Shown: positions 56,973-64,000 of the stretch, one piece after another
Layout: the number at the start of each line of letters is the position of its first letter
Position numbering within the stretch: position 1 is the stretch's first letter
DNA from: Bradyrhizobium diazoefficiens
GTDB taxonomy: Bacteria > Pseudomonadota > Alphaproteobacteria > Rhizobiales > Xanthobacteraceae
NCBI RefSeq assembly: GCF_016616885.1
Contig: NZ_CP067102.1
Coordinates: 3,996,501-4,060,500, forward strand
DNA length: 64,000 nt
Direction of reading: 5' to 3'
Translations under genes and position numbers: made by a program
The notes under the pieces: model-generated
Database searches by the model: none
What the model saw: the letters and a program-made list of their open reading frames with translations, nothing else
What the model was told of the DNA's origin: nothing

Positions 56973-58024
56973 TGGACAGCCCCACGCCTCCGGCCGCACC
57001 GGACCCGACTGCCACTGCGACTGCGCAGGGCAACATGAACACGAACACGGCGATCACTCAGCAGTTGCTGAACCAGACCAACCAGGTCACGCCGTACGGC
57101 AACCTCACCTATAGCCAGAACGGCAATTCGACGTTCACCGGCGCCGACGGCAAGTCGTACACGGTGCCGCAGTTCACGGCGACGCAGACGCTGACGCCCG
57201 CGCAGCAGCAGCTGCTCGATCTCACCAACACGACGAAGAAGAACCTCGGGCAGATCGGCGTCGACCAATCGGCCAAGATCGGCTCGCTGCTCGGCACCAA
57301 CCTCAACCTCAATACCGCGACCGAGGACAAGATCGACCAGCTGGGCGCGGCCCGCCTCGATCCGCAGTTCGCGCGCTCGGAAGACGCGCTCAGGACGCAG
57401 CTTTCGAACCGAGGCATTCAGCCGGGATCGCAGGCCTGGAATGCGGAGATGACGCAATTCCAGCAGGGCAAGAACGACGCCTATAACCAGCTGTACCTGT
57501 CGGGCCGCGGTCAGGGTGCGCAGGAGGCGCTTACCGAGCGCAACCAGCCGATCAACGAGATCTCGGCGCTGCTTTCGGGCTCCCAGGTCTCGCAGCCGAA
57601 CTATACCTCGACGCCGACCACCAACGTCGCCGGCGTCGATTACACCGGCTTGGTCAACAACAACTTCAATCAGCAGATGTCGCTCTACAACAATCAGCTG
57701 CAGTCCAATAACGCCACCATGGGCGGGCTGTTCGGCCTGGGGGGCACGCTCGGCGCGGCCGGCATCAACGCCATGAAGAGCCCAGCGACGTCGTTTCTGA
57801 TGTTCTCCGATCGCCGCCTGAAATCGGACATCGTGCCGGTCGGCCGGCTGCCCAATGGGCTCGCCGTCTACGACTACACGATCTTCGGCCGCGGCGAGCG
57901 CGGCGTCATGGCCGATGAAGTCGAGCAGCTCCTGCCCGAGGCGGTCTCGGTCCATCCGAGCGGCTTCAAGATGGTCGATTACTCCCGGCTCGGCGGAGCC
58001 GAGGCCGCGATGGGAGCAATCTGA
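56972..58024 (+). CDS. Tail fibre protein with S74 intramolecular chaperone domain
   Basis: 350 aa. N-terminal Gln/Asn/Thr-rich region, then FSDRRLKSDIVPVGRLPNGLAVYDYTIFGRGERGVMADEVEQLLPEAVSVHPSGFKMVDYSRL, a peptidase S74 domain that folds the trimer and cuts itself off; the Ser of SDRRLK and its Lys form the dyad. Only short fibre sequence precedes it, so it may sit on an ejection or needle protein. Confidence 0.82.
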   Translation: MDSPTPPAAPDPTATATAQGNMNTNTAITQQLLNQTNQVTPYGNLTYSQNGNSTFTGADGKSYTVPQFTATQTLTPAQQQLLDLTNTTKKNLGQIGVDQSAKIGSLLGTNLNLNTATEDKIDQLGAARLDPQFARSEDALRTQLSNRGIQPGSQAWNAEMTQFQQGKNDAYNQLYLSGRGQGAQEALTERNQPINEISALLSGSQVSQPNYTSTPTTNVAGVDYTGLVNNNFNQQMSLYNNQLQSNNATMGGLFGLGGTLGAAGINAMKSPATSFLMFSDRRLKSDIVPVGRLPNGLAVYDYTIFGRGERGVMADEVEQLLPEAVSVHPSGFKMVDYSRLGGAEAAMGAI

Positions 58025-60048
58025 TGGCGGACACCGATACCCCCTTCGTCTGGGGCGCCGGCGGCGAGCAGCTCACGCCTGGTCAGCTCTCGAGCCGGCG
58101 CAAGATCGCCGAGGCCATGATGGCCCAGGGCATGGATTCGTCCCCGATCCGCTCGCCCTGGCAGGGCGTCGACCGCATGGCCAAGGCGATGTTCGGCGCC
58201 TACCAGACCCGCCAGGCTGACGACCAGGAGGCGGCCGCCCGGCAGGGAGCGATTGCCCAGCTCATGTCCGCACTCGGTGGCCCGAGCGCAGCCGGCTCAC
58301 CGGTGGCCGCCGCAAGCCCGTCTGGAGGCCTTCCTGCGACCCCGGCCGGTGCACCAGCCGCGTCCGCAGCGGCTCCGGCCCCTCCTGGCGACGCTGCCGC
58401 AGCGATCGCAAGCATCGAGAGCGGCGGCAAGTACGATCTGCTCGGGCCCGTCACCAAGACCGGGGATCGGGCCTACGGCAAGTACCAGGTCATGGGCGCC
58501 AACGTCCCGCAGTGGACCAAGACCCATCTTGGCCAGGCCATGACGCCGGAACAGTTCCTCGCCAGTCCTGAGGCGCAAGACGCGGTCTTCAAAGGCCAGT
58601 TCGGGCAATACGCGCAGAAATACGGACCCGAGGGCGCCGCCAAGGCGTGGTTTGCCGGCGAGCACGGGATGACGAACCCGAACGCCAGGGATCAGCTTGG
58701 CACGACGGTGCAGGCCTACGCGGATCGGTTCAGCAAGGCCTATGGCGCTCCAGCGCCGGCCGCCGTGACGGATCCCGCGGCGTTGCCGGTCAACGCTCAG
58801 TCGGCAGAGGGCGCCGCCATCCCCGGCCAGCCATCGGCGGGCGTGCAGACCGTCATGAGCGCGATGCCCCAGGGCGGCAGCGCCGCAGCGCCTGTCCCGC
58901 CGGCGTCGGTAACGCGGGCGCGGCCTGGCGTGGCAGCCCTCGTGAGCGCCATGTCCAATCCGTTCCTGCCGCCATCGATGGCGGCGATCGCGGCCGCGCA
59001 GCTGAAGCCGCGCGAGATGCACAACCAGGTGACGGACGCCGACGGCAACATCTGGGACGTCAACCAGACCACGGGCCAGCGCACGGTGGCGCTGCAGCGT
59101 CAGTCTGCCTACGGCAAGCCCTACCGCGACGACGACGGCAATCTTGTCCAGCGTGACAACGCCGGCAAGATCTCGGTGATCTCGGCAGCCGACAAGACGC
59201 CCAACAGCGTCAGCGAGTACAAATATTATACCGACAACTTCAAGCCGTCGGCTGACCAGCAGGCGCCGATGGACTATGCGACCTGGTCGACGGCCAAGGC
59301 GCGCGCCGCCGCGACGAACATCACCAACAACGTCGACATGAATTCCGGCACCACCTACGACAAGCAGCTCGCCGAAGGCCTCGGCAAGGTGCACGCGGGC
59401 CTCGCGACCGGCGTCGAAGATGCACAGACGCGTGCGCGAGATATCTCGGCGATGCAGGGCGCCGTCGACGCCATCCAGAAAAACGGCGGTACCACCGGCG
59501 GCCTCGCACCCGAGCAGACGCTGCGGATCCAGAAGGCGCTCAATTCCGGCGCAGCGGCGATGGGTCTCGACAAGGTGTTTGACGAGAAGGAGCTCTCCGA
59601 CAAGGAGTTCCTCACGAAGTTCAACCGCTCGATGGCGGGCGCCGCGGCCAAGAGCGCCGTCGGCAGCCGCGTCACCAACTTCGAAATGTCGAACTACCTC
59701 AAGGCCAATCCTGGCCTCGACATGTCGGTCACCGGCAACCAGCGCCTGCTCGGCATTCAGGCCCAGATCGAGCAGCGCAACATCGCGGTCGGCAACGCAA
59801 TCCGCGAGGCAACAGCGCAGGCGATCAGCCAGGGCAAGAAGATCGATCCCGTCACGGTGCAGAAGATCATCACCGACTACGACAACAAGAACCACGTTTC
59901 GGATCCCGTCACCGGCCAGGATCTGACGCAGAGCTACGTGCTGCCGGAATTTCAGCAGGGCGGCACGAACCCAAGCCTCGCCGCGGGTCATGACGCCAAC
60001 CTCGGCAAGATCCGCAAATACAATCCGCAGACCGGAGCGCTCGAGTAA
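58024..60048 (+). CDS. Virion lytic transglycosylase-containing protein
   Basis: 674 aa. Residues ~125-235 are an SLT-like domain: AIASIESGGKYDLLG with the catalytic Glu, then AYGKYQVMGANVPQW and AWFAGEHGMTNP. Flanking Ala/Pro-rich linkers and a helical C-terminal part follow. Such proteins enter with the DNA and open the peptidoglycan during injection. Coupled to both neighbours. Confidence 0.85.
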   Translation: MADTDTPFVWGAGGEQLTPGQLSSRRKIAEAMMAQGMDSSPIRSPWQGVDRMAKAMFGAYQTRQADDQEAAARQGAIAQLMSALGGPSAAGSPVAAASPSGGLPATPAGAPAASAAAPAPPGDAAAAIASIESGGKYDLLGPVTKTGDRAYGKYQVMGANVPQWTKTHLGQAMTPEQFLASPEAQDAVFKGQFGQYAQKYGPEGAAKAWFAGEHGMTNPNARDQLGTTVQAYADRFSKAYGAPAPAAVTDPAALPVNAQSAEGAAIPGQPSAGVQTVMSAMPQGGSAAAPVPPASVTRARPGVAALVSAMSNPFLPPSMAAIAAAQLKPREMHNQVTDADGNIWDVNQTTGQRTVALQRQSAYGKPYRDDDGNLVQRDNAGKISVISAADKTPNSVSEYKYYTDNFKPSADQQAPMDYATWSTAKARAAATNITNNVDMNSGTTYDKQLAEGLGKVHAGLATGVEDAQTRARDISAMQGAVDAIQKNGGTTGGLAPEQTLRIQKALNSGAAAMGLDKVFDEKELSDKEFLTKFNRSMAGAAAKSAVGSRVTNFEMSNYLKANPGLDMSVTGNQRLLGIQAQIEQRNIAVGNAIREATAQAISQGKKIDPVTVQKIITDYDNKNHVSDPVTGQDLTQSYVLPEFQQGGTNPSLAAGHDANLGKIRKYNPQTGALE

Positions 60049-62198
60049 TGGCCGACCCGATCCGCATCGGAGCTCCGGACGGCACCGTCATCGAGTTTCC
60101 TTCGGGGACCGGCGACGACGTGATCAAGCGCGTCATGGCGCAGAATTTCCCGGCACAGGCGCCATCGCCTCAGGCGCCCGCGACCGCGGCGCCGGCGCAC
60201 CATGACAAGGGCTGGCTGGAAAGTGCCGACGACCTGGTCCGCGCTGTCGCCAATGGGATGACCTTCGGCCTGGCCGATCGCTTCGCCGCCGCGGCGTCGT
60301 CCGCGACCGGCATTGGCGGCCAGCCAATGGGCCTCAAGGATCTCGTCACCGGCGCCGGCAATGACTACGCCTCGAACCTCGAGCGCGAACGCCGGCGGAC
60401 CGACGCGTTCCGGGAAGAGCACCCGTATATCGCCCCCGGCTTGAACATGGTCGGCAGCATGGCGGTCCCGATGGGCGCGATCGGCGCGGCCGCGAAGGGC
60501 GGTTCGCTCGGCATCAAGACTTTGCGGGCCTATGCCGCCGGCGGCGGCATCGGCACGATCGCGGGCGCGCTCGAATCCCGCGACTGGACCGATCCGGGCC
60601 AGGTTGCCAGGGATGCCGTAGTCGGCGGCCTGGGGGGCGCCACGATCGGCGCGGTGATCCCCGGCGCCTCGCGCGTGATCGGCAAGGGCGTCGAGGCCGT
60701 CACAAACGCTGTTCGCGGCCGCGCCGACGGCATGTCCCGCAGCGCGACCAATCACCTCGTCGATGCGATGAGGGCCGACACGCCGGCTGCCGCGCAGGCC
60801 GAACTCAGGCGTCTCGGGCCCGACGCCATGATGGCGGACGCCGGTCCGGCCTTCCTTGGCAAGACACAGGGCGCTTCGCTCAACTCCGACGAAGGGCGCA
60901 ACGTGATCTTCAACGCGCTCGAGGCGCGGGACAAAGGCACCAACCAGCGCATCATGTCGGACGTCGAGCACGCGCTCGGGCCGGCTGAAGATCCGCAGAC
61001 GGTGACCAACAACATCATCAACACCCGCAGTAGGCTCGACGAAGCCAACTACGGCCATGCGTTCCAGAACAATCCCCAGGTGCGCACCGCGCCCTTGATG
61101 ATCAATATCGAGGACGCGATCCTGTCGTCGCCCGAGCGCAGCGCCGAGCGCCGCGCGCTGGAGAACCTGCAGCAGATGCTGACGCGCGACCAGCGTGTTC
61201 CGCGGCTCGGCGCCGACGGCCGGCAGATGCATGACACCAACAACCAGCCGCTGTTCGATACGATCAGGGTCAACCAGGGCAGCGCCGAAGTTCTCCACAA
61301 GGTCAAGCAGGAGCTCGACAACGTCATCGAGCACGAGCTGCCCGGCCTCGGCGTCCAGGCCGGCGCCCTGCGCAACAAGGAAGGCGCACTCAAGCGCTTC
61401 CGCTTCGAGCTCAACCAGGCGATCGAGGACCAGGTGCCTGGCTACGCGCACGCCAACGAGGTCTCGGCGCGCCTGGCGCAGCGGGCCGAGGCCGTGAAGG
61501 CCGGGACCCAGTATCTCGGCGAGGGCAAGACGACGCCGTCGCCGGCGCGCTTCCAGGACGAATTCGAGCAGCGCGAGCTCGGCGAACGCATCGCGCTGGG
61601 AAAGGGCAGCCGCGGCGATATCGAGCGCCAGCTCGGCACCAAGGCCAACGACCTGGTCGCGCTCAAGCAGGCGCTGCAGGGCGAGGGCGGCTGGAATACC
61701 GCCAAGATCGGCATCGTGCACGGCGATGATGCTGCCAACGAGCTCATGGCCAGCGTCGACCGCAACCTGAAATTCCGCGACACCCACAACAAGGTGTCGC
61801 AGAATTCGCAAACCGAGATCCGGCGCGCGGCGCGCGAGCAGATGAAGCCCGGCGCTGAATCGAAGGACCTGCCGATCGTCAACCCGAGCTCGACCATCAC
61901 CGGTGCGCTGGCGACATTGGCCAAGCGCTACATTGCGGAGCCGGCCTGGTCGGCGCTCACCCACGTGGATCCCACCAGGTCATACGGTGAGATCGGGCGC
62001 ATCGTGACGGCGCAAGGCGCGGAGCGCGATCGGCACTTCCAGGCAATCTTGGATGCAATGAACCGTCGGGACGGAAATGCCGCGGTGGCATCCAAGCTCG
62101 GCGATCGCGGGACGCTCGCGGCCGCGATCGTGGCGAATGCTCTGCTCGATGATCAGAAGAAAAAGCGGATTTACGTCTCGCCCTACCGCGGCGACTGA
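60048..62198 (+). CDS. Ejection (internal virion) protein
   Basis: 716 aa; ATG overlaps the previous stop (TAATG). GMTFGLADRFAAAASSATG and PYIAPGLNMVGSMAVPMGAIGAAAKGGSL through GGLGGATIGAVIPGASRV are Gly/Ala-rich, membrane-active segments typical of podovirus pilot proteins; the rest is long helical (e.g. AREQMKPGAES). With the transglycosylase it probably builds the channel through the cell envelope. Confidence 0.78.
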   Translation: MADPIRIGAPDGTVIEFPSGTGDDVIKRVMAQNFPAQAPSPQAPATAAPAHHDKGWLESADDLVRAVANGMTFGLADRFAAAASSATGIGGQPMGLKDLVTGAGNDYASNLERERRRTDAFREEHPYIAPGLNMVGSMAVPMGAIGAAAKGGSLGIKTLRAYAAGGGIGTIAGALESRDWTDPGQVARDAVVGGLGGATIGAVIPGASRVIGKGVEAVTNAVRGRADGMSRSATNHLVDAMRADTPAAAQAELRRLGPDAMMADAGPAFLGKTQGASLNSDEGRNVIFNALEARDKGTNQRIMSDVEHALGPAEDPQTVTNNIINTRSRLDEANYGHAFQNNPQVRTAPLMINIEDAILSSPERSAERRALENLQQMLTRDQRVPRLGADGRQMHDTNNQPLFDTIRVNQGSAEVLHKVKQELDNVIEHELPGLGVQAGALRNKEGALKRFRFELNQAIEDQVPGYAHANEVSARLAQRAEAVKAGTQYLGEGKTTPSPARFQDEFEQRELGERIALGKGSRGDIERQLGTKANDLVALKQALQGEGGWNTAKIGIVHGDDAANELMASVDRNLKFRDTHNKVSQNSQTEIRRAAREQMKPGAESKDLPIVNPSSTITGALATLAKRYIAEPAWSALTHVDPTRSYGEIGRIVTAQGAERDRHFQAILDAMNRRDGNAAVASKLGDRGTLAAAIVANALLDDQKKKRIYVSPYRGD

Positions 62199-62392
62199 CG
62201 CTGCGGCCGCTTGGCGCGCGCCTCGTACCGGTCGAAGGTAAAGGAGCCGGCGATCGCCGAGCCGGTGATCACGATGCAGATTGCCGCATATGGCCAGAAG
62301 CCCCAGCCGATCAGAGCTGCGTTCAACAGCCACTTCAGGCCGGCGATGATGCCGGTGAGCAGCAGGATGGCGGCGACAACCTGAATTCGCAT
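62183..62392 (-). CDS. Small two-helix membrane protein, reverse strand
   Basis: 69 aa from ATG at 62392. MRIQVVAAILLLTGIIAGLKWLL and GWGFWPYAAICIVITGSAIAGSF are two membrane helices, then a basic tail (EARAKRPQRQSPR). It overlaps the ejection gene's 3' end by 16 bp. The ribosome site is poor. Could be a holin-like or exclusion protein, but a holin would be expected on the plus strand. Confidence 0.5.
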   Translation of the reverse strand: MRIQVVAAILLLTGIIAGLKWLLNAALIGWGFWPYAAICIVITGSAIAGSFTFDRYEARAKRPQRQSPR

Positions 62393-62497
62393 CGGACGGG
62401 GCGCCCTTTCGGCCAAGGGCGCGACTCCTAGCCCGATTCTCCCGTTCTTAAAAGGTTCTCGCTCCGAGAGCCCCCGCCACCAGGGGAAAACCCACCC

Positions 62498-63373
62498 ATG
62501 CCCGATGACGCAAACGGCGTATATTCGCTCCCGAACGGCTATCTGGCTGTAACCGGCACCACGATCCAGCCGAGCCAGCACAATCCGCCGCTCGAGGACG
62601 TCGCTACCGCGCTCTCGGCGCGACTCTCGCGAAACGGCTCGGCGCCGATGACTGGCCCGCTAAAGGCGGCCGACGGCGCCGTTGGCGCACCGAGCTATAC
62701 GTTCAACACCGCCCAAACGACCGGCTTTTACAAGACCGCCAGCGGCAATATCGGCGTGTCGATCGCAGGCGCCGAGGTTGCTGAATTCAGCGCCGGCGGG
62801 ATGGTGAAGGGCGGCAAGTTCGTCGGCGAGATCTTCGATTGGACGGGTTCGACCGCGCCCGCCTTGTGCGTTCTGGCGTACGGCCAGACTCTAAGCCGCA
62901 CGACGTACGCCGCTCTATGGGCCTTTGCTCAGACTGAGATTGCTGCCGGCAACACGCTCTATAACAACGGCGACGGGTCCACGACGTTCGGCATTGCGGA
63001 CCTGCGTGGTCGCGTGCGCGCCGGCAAGGACAACATGGGCGGCTCGGCCGCCTCGCGCCTGACGTCCAGCTATTTCGGGGCGAATGCAAGTACGCTAGGC
63101 GCGCCCGGCGGCCTCGAGAGCAACACGCTAACCACCGCGCAAATGCCGATCCACAACCACGGCGTAAATGATCCGGGCCATAGTCATACGGTCAATGTCG
63201 GTACTGGTGGTGGCGGCTCCATTGCAGCGCAGGGCACGGGCAGCTTCGGCGCGGTCCCGGCGGTTAATTCGAGCTCTACCGGCATCAGCATTCAAAATGC
63301 CGGCAGCGGCAGTGCTCACAATAACGTGCAGCCGACCATCATCACCAACGCCTGCCTTTTCGCTGGCGCCTAG
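62498..63373 (+). CDS. Tail fibre with phage collar domain
   Basis: 291 aa. The collar domain lies at ~120-195: APALCVLAYGQTLSRTTYAALWAFA, then GDGSTTFGIADLRGRVRAGKDNMGG. The C-terminal part is Gly/Ser-rich with metal-binding-like His pairs (MPIHNHGVNDPGHSHTV), as in short tail-fibre tips. It probably binds the host surface. Confidence 0.85.
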   Translation: MPDDANGVYSLPNGYLAVTGTTIQPSQHNPPLEDVATALSARLSRNGSAPMTGPLKAADGAVGAPSYTFNTAQTTGFYKTASGNIGVSIAGAEVAEFSAGGMVKGGKFVGEIFDWTGSTAPALCVLAYGQTLSRTTYAALWAFAQTEIAAGNTLYNNGDGSTTFGIADLRGRVRAGKDNMGGSAASRLTSSYFGANASTLGAPGGLESNTLTTAQMPIHNHGVNDPGHSHTVNVGTGGGGSIAAQGTGSFGAVPAVNSSSTGISIQNAGSGSAHNNVQPTIITNACLFAGA

Positions 63374-63507
63374 CGCCGGCAGTCACCGAACAACTGGTCG
63401 ACAGGACCGCTGCAGCTGCGTTTTTCGTGATGGGGCATGACCAGCATGATCACGATGCTGGCGGCGATGGCCCAGAGCGCTGTGATGAGATCGCGGCGGT
63501 GAAACAT
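63370..63507 (-). CDS. 45-aa membrane protein, reverse strand
   Basis: ATG at 63507: MFHRRDLITALWAIAASIVIMLVMPHHEKR..., one helix then a cysteine-containing tail (SCSGPVDQLFGDC). Its stop and the collar gene stop overlap as CTAG (63370-63373), a tidy convergent junction. No clear ribosome site. Placed next to the endolysin gene; a spanin-like or regulatory role cannot be shown. Confidence 0.5.
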   Translation of the reverse strand: MFHRRDLITALWAIAASIVIMLVMPHHEKRSCSGPVDQLFGDCRR

Positions 63508-63585
63508 CCGGATACGATTGCCAGCTAACGGCCGGGTTGTGAAGCCGGGCTGGCGCAATTTTCCCAAATAAAACGTGAGGCCACC

Positions 63586-64000
63586 ATGACCGATGCGACT
63601 TTCGGCGACGCTTTGACGCGTCTCTGGCCGCGGGCTGCCCGCGCCAAGGTCGCGGCGATCGCCGCGGTGGCCGAGCACGTGTTCACCGAGCAGGGGCTCA
63701 ATACGCCGCTGCTGCGGGCGCATTGCATGGCCCAGATCAGCCACGAATGCGGCGCCGGCACGATCGGCCGCGAGGATCTGAGCTATTCGACGCACGGGCG
63801 GATCCTCGAGGTGTTTGGTGTGGGCCACCACAGCGCCGCGGTGACGCCGGCGGAGGCCCAGCAGTTGATCCACAACCCGCGCGACCTGGCCGAACGGGTC
63901 TACGGGCTCGGCAATCCGAAGAAGGCTCGCGAGCTCGGCAATACCGCCCATGGCGACGGCTTCCGGTACCGCGGCAACGGCGACCTGCAGATGACCGGCC
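63586..64000 (+). CDS. GH19-type endolysin, 3' end cut by the window
   Basis: ATG at 63586; the reading frame runs open to the edge (138 codons seen). HCMAQISHECGAGTIGREDLSYS has the glycoside hydrolase 19 catalytic Glu in the usual AQxxHE(S/C)G context, and GDGFRYRGNGDLQMTG is the following RGxGxxQLTG motif. Phage enzymes of this fold cut peptidoglycan at lysis. No holin is seen upstream on the plus strand; it should lie further right. Confidence 0.88.
   Translation, partial: MTDATFGDALTRLWPRAARAKVAAIAAVAEHVFTEQGLNTPLLRAHCMAQISHECGAGTIGREDLSYSTHGRILEVFGVGHHSAAVTPAEAQQLIHNPRDLAERVYGLGNPKKARELGNTAHGDGFRYRGNGDLQMTG

Larger units (their letters stand above)
31621..64000. mobile_element. Prophage, left 32 kb (podovirus-type), right end outside the window
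   Basis: Begins at the tRNA-Asp fragment next to a tyrosine integrase and continues through repressor, replication, packaging, head, tail and lysis genes to the window edge. Portal, P22 gp4-like adaptor, ejection proteins and collar fibre with no tape-measure or sheath gene indicate a short-tailed (podovirus) phage. All core genes seen are intact, so it may be inducible; lysis genes past the endolysin and attR are not visible. Confidence 0.93.

Noticed and set aside
58297..59991. 564-aa open frame antisense to the transglycosylase gene
   Set aside because: Shadow of a clear coding gene; Arg/His-rich with no motifs.

Overview
The window looks like a Bradyrhizobium-type alphaproteobacterial chromosome (order Rhizobiales) carrying the left half of a prophage. 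This is inferred from very high GC with strong GC3 bias, the order tig - clpP - clpX - lon - (tRNA-Val) - pepT - HU, a glnB-glnA pair with a sigma-54 type promoter, rplM-rpsI, and an intergenic palindromic repeat of a kind common in Rhizobiales. No database search was possible, so the genus is an inference.

Host part, 1-31.6 kb. Left to right: a crotonase-fold protein lacking the usual catalytic glutamates, a PaaI-type thioesterase, ribosomal genes rplM and rpsI, a membrane-bound diguanylate cyclase, a small monooxygenase-fold protein, an AI-2E-family permease, a class I glutamine-amidotransferase-type hydrolase, an NfeD/slipin membrane quality-control pair, glutamine synthetase with its PII regulator, the NAD(P)HX repair enzyme, a multicopper oxidase, tRNA-Leu, the protein-folding and proteolysis cluster (tig, clpP, clpX, lon) with heat-shock-like promoters, a GFA-fold protein and tRNA-Val. 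Next come an IS481-family element with a double left end, a methyltransferase, and a metal-resistance locus. There a CDF exporter is intact, but czcC is frameshifted and fused by deletion to the last ~120 codons of czcA, with czcB missing. A tiny membrane protein operon, pepT and an HU gene complete the host part.

Prophage, 31.62 kb to beyond the right edge. The left boundary is a tRNA-Asp(GUC) 3' half on the minus strand. The 5' half is absent, so the intact gene should lie at the other end of the prophage, outside this window. An integration/early operon of nine genes runs leftwards (35,452 to 31,803), nearly all joined by 4-bp stop/start overlaps: HNH nuclease, small unknowns, a zinc-ribbon protein, an excisionase-like protein and a tyrosine integrase. 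It is separated from a rightward operon by a repressor and a Cro-like gene. Three copies of a 17-bp operator lie there, two of them filling exactly the spacer of predicted promoters. Rightward early genes include a DnaA-N-like replication protein whose inter-domain linker is encoded by a phased iteron array (candidate phage origin), an RHH protein, a NusG-like protein and a second tyrosine recombinase. The late module has podovirus layout: small and large terminase, P22-like portal, scaffold-like protein, coat, P22 gp4-like adaptor, tail proteins, an S74-chaperone fibre, a transglycosylase, an ejection protein, a collar-domain fibre, and a GH19-type endolysin cut by the window end. No tape measure or tail sheath is seen. 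Probable cargo or accessory genes within it are an SGNH hydrolase, a minus-strand coiled-coil membrane protein, a GNAT-like protein and two small minus-strand membrane proteins.
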